64,000 bases of DNA from Micromonospora sp. MP36 (GCF_008119785.1 NZ_VSFA01000022.1:22000-85999); one strand, 5' to 3'; shown: positions 36,442 to 45,478, numbered from the stretch's first letter. Notes: generated by a model not told the origin, from the sequence alone. Translations and numbers: made by a program.

Positions 36442-39400
36442 ATGAGCGGGGACAGCGGGCCCACGGTGAGCTTCGGGGTGCTCGGCACCGTCGAGCTCCG
36501 GGTGGCCGGCCGACCCGCCACGCCGCTCGCCCCGGCGGTCCGGGCCCTGCTGGCCCGGCTGGTCCTCGCCGCAGGCCGGGTGGTCTCCGCCGACGCGCTG
36601 GCCGACGCGCTCTGGGGCGACCAGCCCCCGGCCGACGCCACGAACGCGCTGCAACTGCGGGTGTCCAAGCTGCGCCGGGCCTTGGCCGCCGCCGGGACGG
36701 GCGGCGACCTGCTGGTCACCCGCGCCCCGGGCTACCAGCTCGCCGTCGCTCCCGACGCGGTCGACGCGTACCGCTTCGAACGGCTGCTGGAGCGGGCCCG
36801 CGCGAGCACCGGCGCCGGACCCGCCGCGCTGGCCTGCTTCGACGAGGCGCTGCGGCTGTGGCGCGGGCCGGCCCTGGCCGACGTCGGCGAGGCCGACTGG
36901 GCGCTGGCCGAGACCGCCCGGCTGGCGGAGCTGCGCCTCGGCGCGGTGGAGGACCGGCTGGAGCTGCTCCTGGAGACCGGCCGGCAGGCCGAGGCGGTCG
37001 CCGACCTGGAACGGCTGGTCGTCGCCCACCCGCTGCGCGAACGGCTGCACCGGCTGCTGATGCTGGCGCTCTACCGGGGCGGGCGGCAGGCCGAGGCGAT
37101 CACCGCGTACCACGCGCTGCGGCACCGCCTCGCCGACGAGCTGGGCATCGACCCGGCACCCGAACTGCAGGCGCTCGCCGAGGCGATCCTGCGGCAGCAG
37201 GTCCCCGCCCCCGCCCCGTCGGCCCTGCCGGCGGCGCCAGCCGCCCAGCCCGTCGCCGGCGCGGCCGACCGGGGCGCCAGGCCGGAGACCGCGGCGACGG
37301 CTGCGCCGATTCCCGCCCCGCGCGCAACCGGGCGCAGCGACCTGCCGCGCCGGCTCGCCTCGGTCATCGGTCGCCAGGACGACGTGCAGCGGGTGCTGGA
37401 CCGGCTACGCGAGGCGCGGGTGGTGACGCTGACCGGCCCGGGCGGCGTCGGCAAGACCACCCTGGCGTTGGAGGCCGTACGCCGGGTCGACGCCGCCCTG
37501 GCCGACCGGCTGCACCTGGTCCGCCTGTCCGCCGTGCCGGCCGGGGCGGATCTCCCCGAGGCGGTCGCCGACCAGCTCGGCGTGGCCGCCGGCGGTCCGG
37601 GACCGGCCGCCACCGCGGCGTTGGTCGCCTGGCTCGGCGACGACCGGGCGCTGCTGGTGGTCGACAACTGCGAGCACGTCATCGACGAGGTGGCCGAGCT
37701 GGTCGAGCAGCTGGTCGCGGCCTGCCCGGCGGTGACCGTGCTGACCACCAGCCGGGAGGCCCTCGCCGTACCCGGGGAGACCCAGCTCGCGGTGGCACCG
37801 CTGGGCGTACCCGACGGGCCGGCTGATCTCGCGCGACTCGGCGACAGCCCGGCGGTGGCCCTCTTCGTCGACCGCGCGCGGGCGGTCCGCCCCGGATTCG
37901 TCCTCGACGAGGCGACCGCGCCGGTGATCGCGGACATCTGCCGCCAGCTCGACGGCATGCCACTGGCCATCGAGCTGGCAGCCGCCCGGGTGAAGGCACT
38001 GCCGCCGGCGGAGATCGCGGCCCGGCTGCACGACCGCTTCGCGCTGCTCACGGCGGGGGCGCGAACCAGCGAGGCCCGGCACCGGACCCTGCGGGCCACC
38101 CTCGACTGGAGCCACGACCTGCTCACCGAGGCCGAGCGGCGGCTGCTGCGCCGGCTGGCCGTGTTCCGAGGCGGCTGGGACCTGACCGCCGCCGAGCGGG
38201 TCTGCGCGTTCGGCGGCCTGGCCGCCGACAAGGTGCTCGACCTGCTCTTCCGGCTGGTCGACCGCTCCCTCGTGGTGCCGGACCCGACCACCGGCCGGTT
38301 CCGGCTGCTGGTCACCATCCGGGAGTACGCCGCCGCCCGGCTCGCCGAGGCCGGCGAGACCGCCGCCGCCCGCGACCGGCACCTCACCCACTTCACCGAG
38401 CTGGCCGAACGGTACGGCCCGCACGCGCGGACCGACGCCGACGCCTGGGCACGCCCGACCGAGGAGCACGACAACTTCCGGGCCGCCGTCGACCGCTGCC
38501 TGGAGCGGACGGACGGGGTCGACGCCGGCCTGCGGCTGGCCGACGCCCTCTTCCTGTTCTGGAACTACGGACCCCGGTACGAGGGGATCCGGGCGCTGAC
38601 CGCATTGCTCGCCACCGGCCAGGCCGCACCGGCCGCCCGGGCCGCCGCCCTGCAGCGGATCGGCCAGCTCGGCGTCTACTACCCCACGGCACAGACCCGG
38701 GCCGCCGCGCGGGAGAGCCTGGTGGAGTTCGTACGCCTGGGCGACCGGGTCAACACGGCGGTCTCCCGGCTCGTCGTCGCCTGGGAGGGCCAGTACGACG
38801 GTGACCCGGACCGCTACCGGGCGATGGTCGCGCAGGCCCGCCGCGAGCGCGGCGACACCGACGATCCCTGGTGGCACGGGACGGTCTGCTACATCGAAGC
38901 CCTGCTGGACCTGCGCACCGGCGCCTTCGCCCGGTCCGCCGAGCAGTGGCGGCGCAGCCTCGACCTCACCCGGCGGGCCGGGGACCGCCTCCTGCCGGCC
39001 GGCATCCTGGCGCACCTCGGCATCGCGCTGCGCGAGGCCGGCCGGCAGGACGAGGCGATCGCCGTCCTCGAGGAGGCGGCGGCGGAGACCCGGCGCAACC
39101 CGTCCCCGCACGCGCTGGCCTTCACCCTCGTCCAGCTGGCGCACACCCGGCTGGACCGGGGCGAGGTCGACGGCGTGCCGGCGATGCTCGCCGAGGCGGC
39201 GGAGACAGCCCGCCGCAGCGGCAACCCGCGCTGCCAGGCCTGGGCCGCCTGGGGCCGGGCGCGGATCGCGTACGCCGGCGGCGACGCGACCACCGCGGCG
39301 GACGAGTGCCGGCGGGCGGTGCAACTGCTCGAGGAGCGCGAATTCCCGTGGGCCCGGCTCCGGCTCTGGTCGTTGACCGCCGAGGCGGCGGCCGACGCCG

Positions 39401-39465
39401 GGCGGCAACAGGAGGCCGACGCGGCCCGGCGCGCGGCGGCAGCCCTGGCTCCGGCAACCCGCTGA
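36442..39465 (+). CDS. AfsR/SARP-family transcriptional regulator with NB-ARC and TPR-like region
   Basis: A 1007-residue regulator. An OmpR-like winged-helix (about 8-100), then a BTAD domain (about 105-255, ending LADELGIDPAPELQAL) form the SARP part. An STAND NTPase has the P-loop GPGGVGKTTL (about 332-341), Walker B LLVVDNCEH and TTSREAL. The rest is a TPR-like helical region. Such proteins activate secondary-metabolite or stress genes after signal binding. The target here is unknown; the left-end biosynthetic operon is 27 kb away. ATG at 36442 follows GGGAG. Confidence 0.93.
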   Translation: MSGDSGPTVSFGVLGTVELRVAGRPATPLAPAVRALLARLVLAAGRVVSADALADALWGDQPPADATNALQLRVSKLRRALAAAGTGGDLLVTRAPGYQLAVAPDAVDAYRFERLLERARASTGAGPAALACFDEALRLWRGPALADVGEADWALAETARLAELRLGAVEDRLELLLETGRQAEAVADLERLVVAHPLRERLHRLLMLALYRGGRQAEAITAYHALRHRLADELGIDPAPELQALAEAILRQQVPAPAPSALPAAPAAQPVAGAADRGARPETAATAAPIPAPRATGRSDLPRRLASVIGRQDDVQRVLDRLREARVVTLTGPGGVGKTTLALEAVRRVDAALADRLHLVRLSAVPAGADLPEAVADQLGVAAGGPGPAATAALVAWLGDDRALLVVDNCEHVIDEVAELVEQLVAACPAVTVLTTSREALAVPGETQLAVAPLGVPDGPADLARLGDSPAVALFVDRARAVRPGFVLDEATAPVIADICRQLDGMPLAIELAAARVKALPPAEIAARLHDRFALLTAGARTSEARHRTLRATLDWSHDLLTEAERRLLRRLAVFRGGWDLTAAERVCAFGGLAADKVLDLLFRLVDRSLVVPDPTTGRFRLLVTIREYAAARLAEAGETAAARDRHLTHFTELAERYGPHARTDADAWARPTEEHDNFRAAVDRCLERTDGVDAGLRLADALFLFWNYGPRYEGIRALTALLATGQAAPAARAAALQRIGQLGVYYPTAQTRAAARESLVEFVRLGDRVNTAVSRLVVAWEGQYDGDPDRYRAMVAQARRERGDTDDPWWHGTVCYIEALLDLRTGAFARSAEQWRRSLDLTRRAGDRLLPAGILAHLGIALREAGRQDEAIAVLEEAAAETRRNPSPHALAFTLVQLAHTRLDRGEVDGVPAMLAEAAETARRSGNPRCQAWAAWGRARIAYAGGDATTAADECRRAVQLLEEREFPWARLRLWSLTAEAAADAGRQQEADAARRAAAALAPATR

Positions 39466-39569
39466 CACGCCCGCCCCTGGACGCCGGGGCGTTTCAGCGG
39501 GGCAGGCCCGGTCCGGTCAGCGCCATCCGTCGAAGGCGGCTAGGTGGACGCCAGCTTCCGGCGTGCGGC

Positions 39570-40142
39570 TCACCGCTGCGCCCAGAACGGGTCCCGGCCG
39601 ATGAAACCCAGCATTCTGGTCTGGGTGTCGGCACCGACGGGTACCTCCACTCGGGGGCCATACTGGCCGGAGGAGCGGATGACCTGCTCCATCTGCTCCA
39701 TCTCACCGAGGAGTTGAGCGCAGAAGTCGGGGTCCAGCCGGTCGTCCTGGCCGGTGGCCCTGGCGAGATCCCAGGTGTGCATGAACACGTCGGCGGTGTA
39801 GAACCGGTCGATCGCGGTCGCCAGCGGCAGGCTGCCGATGTGCGGGTTGGTGAGCTCGCGGTGCGCCGTCTCGGGATCGTCCAGCACCGCCTGCACACCG
39901 TCGCAGTGAACCTGCCACGCGGCGACCGGGTCCTCGTCCACCGACGGCCCGCGGGGCAGTTCGACGCCGGCGCCGGAGGCGAGGAACCCGGGGCACCATT
40001 CGGTCAGGTGGCGCACGACGTCGCGGGCGGCCCAGCCGGCGACCGGCGATGGCGCGTCCCAGGACCGGGCGCCACGCACCCGGTCGGTGAACAGCCCGGC
40101 AACCTGCCGGTGTCGCTCGGCCGGGCGGTCAGACAGTGCCAT
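39570..40142 (-). CDS. TIGR03086/DinB-like metal-binding protein
   Basis: A 190-residue four-helix protein of the mycothiol-dependent maleylpyruvate-isomerase-like fold. The N-terminal WAARDVVRHLTEW and the FMHTWDLARATG block give the His ligands of the metal site. The function is probably thiol transfer or S-conjugate metabolism. ATG at 40142 lies within the last codons of the AHSA1 gene, a 14-base overlap. It is therefore the third gene of the ArsR-AHSA1-DinB operon. Confidence 0.88.
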   Translation of the reverse strand: MALSDRPAERHRQVAGLFTDRVRGARSWDAPSPVAGWAARDVVRHLTEWCPGFLASGAGVELPRGPSVDEDPVAAWQVHCDGVQAVLDDPETAHRELTNPHIGSLPLATAIDRFYTADVFMHTWDLARATGQDDRLDPDFCAQLLGEMEQMEQVIRSSGQYGPRVEVPVGADTQTRMLGFIGRDPFWAQR

Positions 40143-40611
40143 CGATGAGCATCCTCTCCAGCTTCGCGTAACCCTCGTTGACACCGACCTCCATGCCGCT
40201 GCGCAGCCACGCATCGCGGTCCTCGAAGCTGTCGACTAGCGACTGTGTCCGCAGCCGCGTACGGCCGTCGCCGAGGTCCTCGAACCACAACGTCTCCAGC
40301 GCGACTCCGTCGGGTTCGCCGTCGAACGTGAAGGTCTGCACGATCCGGTCCGGCCGTACCTCGTGGAAGCAGCCGTGGAACCCGTACTCGGTGCCGTCGT
40401 GCACCGAGACATACCGCCAACTGCCGCCGGTACGCGCGTCCCAGTGCTCGATCCGGGTGGCCGTGGCGGTGGGGCCGACCCATTGGGCGAACAACGCGGG
40501 ATCGGTGTGGGCGCGGAACAGTTGCTCGGGCCTTGCCGCGAAGTCACGAGTCATCCGGATGACCGGCAGCCTTCGGTCGGCTTCGATGACTGTCTCCGTG
40601 ATCCTGTTCAT
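40129..40611 (-). CDS. SRPBCC/AHSA1-family protein
   Basis: A 160-residue START-like (Activator of Hsp90 ATPase homologue 1-like) domain: RMTRDFAARPEQLFRAHTDP at the start, WVGPTATATRIEHWDARTGG and FHGCFHEVRPDRIVQTFTF. These proteins bind a hydrophobic ligand in a helix-grip fold and are nearly always next to ArsR-type regulators, as here. It overlaps the 3' end of the regulator gene by 68 bases. Start is ATG at 40611. Confidence 0.9.
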   Translation of the reverse strand: MNRITETVIEADRRLPVIRMTRDFAARPEQLFRAHTDPALFAQWVGPTATATRIEHWDARTGGSWRYVSVHDGTEYGFHGCFHEVRPDRIVQTFTFDGEPDGVALETLWFEDLGDGRTRLRTQSLVDSFEDRDAWLRSGMEVGVNEGYAKLERMLIDGTV

Positions 40612-40948
40612 GCTCGCCTCTCTCCATCTCCGCCAGGACGGCGTCGAGGCGGCGATAGCGCTGCTCGACGCGGCTCCGGTGACGCTCGATCCAGGTGTCC
40701 ATCAGGTCGAAGGCCTGGACCTCCAGGCGCACCGACCGGGGCTGCGGCCCGCGCGGTCGGCTGACGAGCCCGGCGTCCTCGAGCACCCGCAGGTGCTTGT
40801 AGACGGCCTGCAACGTCATCCGGTACGGCTCGGCCAACTGGCTCACGGTCGCGTCACCCTCGGAGAGCCGGGCGACCATGTCGCGCCGGGTCGGATCAGC
40901 GAGGGCGGCGAAGGCTCGGGACAGCGCGTCCGTGGCATCTCCCTCAAT
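40544..40948 (-). CDS. ArsR-family winged-helix regulator, start uncertain
   Basis: A winged-helix repressor. From the ATG at 40879 it reads MVARLSEGDATVSQLAEPY and TLQAVYKHLRVLEDAGLVSR. The family's first helix, ALSRAFAALADPTRRD, is also encoded in frame just upstream of that ATG, so the true start is earlier. In that stretch the only candidates are CTG at 40924 and ATT at 40948. Translation from ATT, or from CTG, would be rare. The ATT sits at the edge of a palindromic operator. It probably represses itself and the AHSA1-DinB genes. Confidence 0.8.
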   Translation of the reverse strand: MEGDATDALSRAFAALADPTRRDMVARLSEGDATVSQLAEPYRMTLQAVYKHLRVLEDAGLVSRPRGPQPRSVRLEVQAFDLMDTWIERHRSRVEQRYRRLDAVLAEMERGEHEQDHGDSHRSRPKAAGHPDDS

Positions 40949-40967
40949 TTCAACCCGATGGTTGAAA
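40948..40967. promoter_or_regulatory. ArsR operator 1 (TTTCAACC-N4-GGTTGAAA)
   Basis: A perfect inverted repeat with 8-base arms and CGAT centre, touching the likely start of the ArsR-type gene. A second copy lies 46 bases away, centre to centre. The pair suggests autorepression. Confidence 0.7.
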
Positions 40968-40995
40968 CGACCGTAGAACGGGGGTCACCCACCCG

Positions 40996-41011
40996 TCAAC
41001 CCCGTGGTTGA
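40996..41011. promoter_or_regulatory. ArsR operator 2 (TCAACC-N4-GGTTGA)
   Basis: The same half-sites as operator 1 with a CCGT centre, further upstream of the ArsR-type gene and just before the end of the convergent HMA gene. Confidence 0.65.
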
Positions 41012-41052
41012 AAGTGCAGTTCCATGCCCGTGCGCCGGCCGGCGGCGGGCCG

Positions 41053-41298
41053 CTAGTCCGGGCGGCACTTCGGGCCGGCGGGACAGACCGTCAGCCCGGT
41101 CCGGTGCAGGGCGGCCGGGTCGACCTCGCCGCCCACGCGCAGCAGGCCGGCGTCGCCGTCGAACTCCAGCGACACCACGCCGGGCAGGTCACTGACCCGC
41201 CGGCTGACCGCGCGCACGCAGCGCCGGCAGATCCCGGGCGGCAGCGCCACCGTCACCACCCGCGTCCGGTCCGCGGCGGGGTCGTTCCGTTCCACCAT
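41053..41298 (-). CDS. Small HMA-like metal-binding protein
   Basis: An 81-residue protein resembling a heavy-metal-associated domain, with ALPPGICRRCVRAVSRRVSDL holding a CxxC site, a short VVSLEFDGDAGLLRVGGEVD strand pair and a second cysteine pair at the C-terminus (TVCPAGPKC). It may bind Cu, Zn or Cd. ATG at 41298 is preferred because the domain begins soon after; a longer reading frame extends into the promoter. It is divergent from a small ORF and an ABC exporter and shares promoter repeats with copA/copZ. Confidence 0.7.
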   Translation of the reverse strand: MVERNDPAADRTRVVTVALPPGICRRCVRAVSRRVSDLPGVVSLEFDGDAGLLRVGGEVDPAALHRTGLTVCPAGPKCRPD

Positions 41299-41332
41299 GC
41301 CCGCCAGCCTGGCCGTGGCCGCTGGCGGCGGC

Positions 41333-41383
41333 CTGTCCATCCGCTGTCCGCCCCGGCCGGATCGACGGCCAGCGTCCGGACAG
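41333..41383. promoter_or_regulatory. CTGTCC direct repeats in HMA/ABC promoter region
   Basis: CTGTCC at 41333-41338 and 41344-41349, spaced 11 bases, with the complement GGACAG at 41378-41383. This is the same layout as at 34819-34881 upstream of copA/copZ, which suggests a common regulator of both metal-related loci. Confidence 0.5.
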
Positions 41384-41437
41384 CGCGACCAGCGACTCTC
41401 CTCCTGTCACCGATCCGCACCTGACCGAGGAGTCGCC

Positions 41438-41569
41438 ATGAACCACCTGCTCGCCGCCGACCTGATCCAGCTGGAGCGCGCCGAGTTGGTCCGCCGGCTG
41501 CGCCGTGACCGGCACACCGCCGCCGTACGCGCCACGCGCACCCCGCTGCGCCACCGGATAGCCCGCTGA
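41438..41569 (+). CDS. Small basic protein, 43 residues
   Basis: An ORF with a good RBS (GAGGAG seven bases before ATG), 30 bases upstream of the ABC transporter gene. It reads MNHLLAADLIQLERAELVRR at the start and ends in an Arg-rich tail with no membrane helix. I do not recognise it. The position, the RBS and the tight spacing suggest it is translated as the first gene of the exporter operon. It could also be a leader peptide that controls the exporter. Confidence 0.5.
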   Translation: MNHLLAADLIQLERAELVRRLRRDRHTAAVRATRTPLRHRIAR

Positions 41570-41599
41570 GCCACCCACCCCGACCCCAGGAGAGCCACG

Positions 41600-42385
41600 A
41601 TGACCACGAACACCCTGAAGCCGCCCCCGCCCACCTCGACCGCCGTCGCCGTGCAGGCCCGGGACGTCGTACGCACCTACGGTCGCGGCGCCGCCGCCGT
41701 CCGCGCCCTCAACGGCGCCACCGTGTCCATCCCGGCCGGCCGGTTCACCGCGATCATGGGCCCGTCCGGGTCCGGCAAGTCGACGCTCATGCACGCGCTG
41801 GCCGGCCTGGACACCGTCGACGCCGGGCAGATCCTGCTCGGCGGGACGGACCTCTGCCAGCTCAACGAGCGGCAGCGCACCCTGCTGCGCCGAGACCGGG
41901 TCGGCTTCGTCTTCCAGTCCTTCAACCTGGTGCCAACCCTGACCGCGCGGGAAAACATCGTCCTGCCGCTCACCCTGGCCGGTCGCCGGCCCGACCCCGA
42001 GCGCCTGGCCCACCTGGTGGCCACCCTCGGCCTGACCGACCGGCTGCGGCACCGGCCCGGGGAACTCTCCGGCGGCCAGCAGCAGCGGGTCGCCGTGGCC
42101 CGGGCACTGATCACCCGTCCCGAGATCGTGTTCGCCGACGAGCCGACCGGCAACCTGGACTCGTCGGCGGCCGAGGCGCTGCTCGGCTTCCTGCGCCAGG
42201 CCGTCGACGACCTCGGACAGACCATCGTGATGGTCACCCACGACCCGCACGCCGCCGCGTACGCCGACCGGGTGGTGTTCCTCGCCGACGGCCGGATCGA
42301 CGGCGAACTCGACGCACCGACCGTGCCGGCCGTCCTGTCCCGCATGGCGCGGTTGGCCGCGCCCGCCACCACGGGAGCGAACTGA
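41600..42385 (+). CDS. ABC transporter ATP-binding protein (MacB/LolD type)
   Basis: A 261-residue ATPase with Walker A GPSGSGKST, Q-loop FVFQSFNLVPTLT, signature LSGGQQQRVAVARAL, Walker B IVFADEPTG and H-loop MVTHD. The sequence class is that of MacB/LolD, which pair with FtsX-type permeases and drive mechanotransmission rather than membrane transport of sugars. It ends one base before the permease start. Confidence 0.95.
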   Translation: MTTNTLKPPPPTSTAVAVQARDVVRTYGRGAAAVRALNGATVSIPAGRFTAIMGPSGSGKSTLMHALAGLDTVDAGQILLGGTDLCQLNERQRTLLRRDRVGFVFQSFNLVPTLTARENIVLPLTLAGRRPDPERLAHLVATLGLTDRLRHRPGELSGGQQQRVAVARALITRPEIVFADEPTGNLDSSAAEALLGFLRQAVDDLGQTIVMVTHDPHAAAYADRVVFLADGRIDGELDAPTVPAVLSRMARLAAPATTGAN

Positions 42386-42386
42386 C

Positions 42387-44915
42387 ATGTGGCGCCTGAC
42401 TCTGCGTACCACCCTCGCGCGCCGGGCGCGGCTGGCCCTGACCCTGCTCGCGGTCGTCCTCGGCGTCACCTTCGCCACCGGCGGCCTGGTCCTCACCGAC
42501 ACCTCCGCCCGGCTGCTCGACGACCAGTTCCGCACCGCGACCGCCGGCGTCGACCTGACCGTGCGGGACGCGGTCGCCTTCGACTCCGCGATGGGCGTCG
42601 AGGTCGCCCGGGACCCGCTCCCGGCCGACCTGCCGGCGCGCATCGCCGCGGTGTCCGGGGTGGCCGCGGCGCAACCACTGGTCCGCGGCCAGGGCCTGCT
42701 GGAGGTGGCCGGCACGCCGGTCGTGCCGAGCGGCGCGTCCGTGCTGGCCTCCTGGGCGCCGGCCCCGACCGGCTCGTTCACCATCCGCAGCGGCCGGCCC
42801 CCGGCGGCGGACGACGAGGTGGTGGTCGACGAGGACACCGCCCGCGGTCACCGCGTCCGGCTCGGCGACACCGTCACCGTCCGGGCGACCGAGACCGCCC
42901 GGCTGCGGGTGGTGGGGCTGGCCGGGTTCGGTGACCGGGGCGGCCTACCGAACAGCACCGTCGCCCTGGTCACCCTCCCGTCGGCGCAGCGCCTGCTCCG
43001 GCTCGGCGCCGGCGTCTCCGAGGTGGCCGTCGTAGCCGCGCCCGGCGTCGCCCCCGACGACCTGCGCGACCGGATCAGCGCCGCCGTCGGCGCCGACTAC
43101 GAGGTCGCCGCGAGCCGGGACATCGCGGCGGCCGGCGCGGCAGCCGCCCGGGACCAGCTGAGCTGGCTCCAGCTGGTGCTGCTCGCCCTGGCCGGCGCCG
43201 CCCTGCTGGTCGGCGCGTTCCTGATCGCCAACACGTTCTCCATCGTGGTCACCCAACGGACCCGGGAACTCGCCCTGCTCCGGGCCGCCGGCGCGACGGG
43301 CGGGCAGGTGCTGCGCTCGGTGCTCGGCGAGGCGCTGCTGGTCGGGCTCACCGCCTCGGCCGTCGGGCTGGCGCTCGGCGTCGCCGCCGCCACCGGCATC
43401 CGGGGGCTGGCCCGGGCGTTCGGCGTACCGCTGCCGGAGGGCGGGCTGGTGCTGACCGGCCGTACCGTGCTGGTGGCCTTCGCCGTCGGCGTCCTCGTCA
43501 CGGTCGCCTCGGCGGTCGGTCCGGCGCGGCGCGCGTCGGCGGTGGCGCCGGTGGCGGCGCTGCGGCAGGCGGCCGCCGCCCGTACCGGACGGTTCCGGGT
43601 CGTGGCCGGCGCGCTGGCCGCCGTCGCGGGCCCGGCCGCCACGGCGGCGGTGCTCGCCGCGGACGCCCCGGTCCCGCTGCTCGGCGTGGCCGCGCTGGGC
43701 GCCGTCGGCGGCCTCGCGCTGCTCGGTCCGGCGCTCACCCCCACCCTGGTACGCCTCGTCGGCCGGCCGCTGGCCGCCGCCGGCGTGAGCGGCCGGCTGG
43801 CCACCGACTCGGCGGCCCGCACCCCGCGCCGGACCGCGGCGACCGCCCTGGCGCTGGCCCTGGGGCTCGCGCTGATCAGCTACATGGCCGTCCTCGGCAC
43901 CTCGGTCAACAGCTCGGTCCGGCAGTCCTACGCCGAGGTGATCACCGCCGACCATGTGGTGGAGAGCGCCCGCAACGAGATGCTGGGTGGCCTCTCCCCC
44001 GCCGTGTACGACCGGGTCAGCCGGCTGCCCGAGGTCGCCGTCGCGTCCCGGCTGCGCTACGGCCACTGGCGCGACGGGGACGCCACCCGCGCCCTCACCG
44101 CCGTGGACCCGGCGACGCTGCCCCAGGTGGCGAACCTGCACTTCACCGCCGGCAACCTGGCCGCGCTGGACGGCGGCGGGATCGTGCTGGCCGAACACGT
44201 GGCCCGGGACCGGAGCCTGACCGTCGGGGACGAGTTGCCCATGACGTTCTCCCGCACCGGCACCCGCACCCTGCCCGTGGTCGGCCTGCTGCGCGACGGG
44301 GACGCCCGAGCGCTGTCCACCGACTACGTCATCGCGCTGGACACCTTCGCCCGGCTCTACAGCGAGGAGACGGACGCGAGCGTGCTGATTCGCACCGCGG
44401 ACGGCACGGACCGGGCCGCCGCCGAGCGGTCGATCAAGGCGGCCCTGGCCGACACCCCGACCGCGCAGCTACGCGACCAGGCCGCCGCGGTCGCCGGCCG
44501 CACCCAGATGATCGACCAGGTGCTCGGCCTGGTGACGGTGCTGCTCATGCTGGCCGTGCTGATCGCCCTGCTGGGCATCACCAACACCCTCGCCCTGTCC
44601 ATCACCGAACGCACCGCCGAGATCGGGCTGCTCCGCGCGGTCGGCATGACCCGCCAGCAGCTGGGCTGGATGATCCGGGCCGAGGCGGTACTGGTCGCCG
44701 CGCTGGCCAGCGTCCTGGGGATCGTGCTGGGGGCCGGCTTCGCCGCCGCCACGGTCCGCGCCCTGGGCCGGGACGCCCCGACCGTGCTGGCGGTGCCGAC
44801 CGGCCGGCTGCTGCTCGTGCTGGCCGTCGCCCTGGTCGCCGGCCTGCTCGCCGGGCTGCTGCCGGCCCGCCGCGCCGCCCGGCTGGACGTCCTCGCCGCC
44901 ATCGGCACGCCCTGA
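42387..44915 (+). CDS. FtsX-family ABC transporter permease (MacB-like, large)
   Basis: An 842-residue permease with an N-terminal helix and extracellular MacB_PCD domain, an FtsX block around LLALAGAALLVGAFLIANTF, a central region with several helices, a second periplasmic-type domain and a second FtsX block ending LVAGLLAGLLPARRAARLDVL. This double-FtsX layout is common in actinobacterial exporters of lipids or peptides, usually under two-component control. It forms a pair with the preceding ATPase. A strong hairpin follows its stop. Confidence 0.93.
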   Translation: MWRLTLRTTLARRARLALTLLAVVLGVTFATGGLVLTDTSARLLDDQFRTATAGVDLTVRDAVAFDSAMGVEVARDPLPADLPARIAAVSGVAAAQPLVRGQGLLEVAGTPVVPSGASVLASWAPAPTGSFTIRSGRPPAADDEVVVDEDTARGHRVRLGDTVTVRATETARLRVVGLAGFGDRGGLPNSTVALVTLPSAQRLLRLGAGVSEVAVVAAPGVAPDDLRDRISAAVGADYEVAASRDIAAAGAAAARDQLSWLQLVLLALAGAALLVGAFLIANTFSIVVTQRTRELALLRAAGATGGQVLRSVLGEALLVGLTASAVGLALGVAAATGIRGLARAFGVPLPEGGLVLTGRTVLVAFAVGVLVTVASAVGPARRASAVAPVAALRQAAAARTGRFRVVAGALAAVAGPAATAAVLAADAPVPLLGVAALGAVGGLALLGPALTPTLVRLVGRPLAAAGVSGRLATDSAARTPRRTAATALALALGLALISYMAVLGTSVNSSVRQSYAEVITADHVVESARNEMLGGLSPAVYDRVSRLPEVAVASRLRYGHWRDGDATRALTAVDPATLPQVANLHFTAGNLAALDGGGIVLAEHVARDRSLTVGDELPMTFSRTGTRTLPVVGLLRDGDARALSTDYVIALDTFARLYSEETDASVLIRTADGTDRAAAERSIKAALADTPTAQLRDQAAAVAGRTQMIDQVLGLVTVLLMLAVLIALLGITNTLALSITERTAEIGLLRAVGMTRQQLGWMIRAEAVLVAALASVLGIVLGAGFAAATVRALGRDAPTVLAVPTGRLLLVLAVALVAGLLAGLLPARRAARLDVLAAIGTP

Positions 44916-44926
44916 CCCGTCACCCC

Positions 44927-44957
44927 GGGTGGCGCCGGCCTCGCGCCGGCGCCACCC
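44927..44957 (+). terminator. Terminator hairpin after the ABC permease
   Basis: A perfect 13-bp stem, GGGTGGCGCCGGC / GCCGGCGCCACCC, with the loop CTCGC, 11 bases after the permease stop. There is no U-tract. Confidence 0.75.
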
Positions 44958-44977
44958 CATCGTGTAAGGAGTAGACC

Positions 44978-45478
44978 ATGACAGACGCCGTTACCATCCG
45001 CCCGGCCGGCCCGGCCGACGCCAGCACCGTGGACACCCTGGTCCGGGAGATCGCCGCCCACGAGGGCGACACCGCGCACGTCACCGTCACCGCTGCCCGC
45101 TGGGCCGAGCTGCTCGGCCGGGACGACGTCACCGTCCTGCTCGCCGAGCGGACCGGGGAGCCGCTCGGCTACGTCTCCGCGCTGCGCCGCGTACACCTGT
45201 GGTCCGGGCGGGACATCCTCGCGCTGGACGACCTGTGGGTCCGGGCGTACGCCCGGGACGCCGGGGTGGGGCGGGCACTGATGCTCGCGCTGGCCCGTAC
45301 CGCGGCCGACGACGGGCTCGTCATCCGCTGGGAGGTCAAGCCGGACAACGCTGGGGCGCAGCGGTTCTACCAGCGGCTCGGCGCGGGGCTCTTCACCAAG
45401 GTGATCGCCGGCTGGCGTCCCGACAGCTACCTGCCGCTGCTGTCGCCGGAGACCGACGAGGCAGCCACGCCGGCGTAG
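44978..45478 (+). CDS. GNAT family N-acetyltransferase
   Basis: A 166-residue GNAT protein: TIRPAGPADASTVDTLVREI at the N-terminus, the acetyl-CoA site VRAYARDAGVGRALMLALAR, and NAGAQRFYQRLGAGLF before the last strand. The substrate is not known. Start is ATG at 44978 with AAGGAG upstream. It lies after the exporter terminator and so is likely its own unit. Confidence 0.9.
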   Translation: MTDAVTIRPAGPADASTVDTLVREIAAHEGDTAHVTVTAARWAELLGRDDVTVLLAERTGEPLGYVSALRRVHLWSGRDILALDDLWVRAYARDAGVGRALMLALARTAADDGLVIRWEVKPDNAGAQRFYQRLGAGLFTKVIAGWRPDSYLPLLSPETDEAATPA

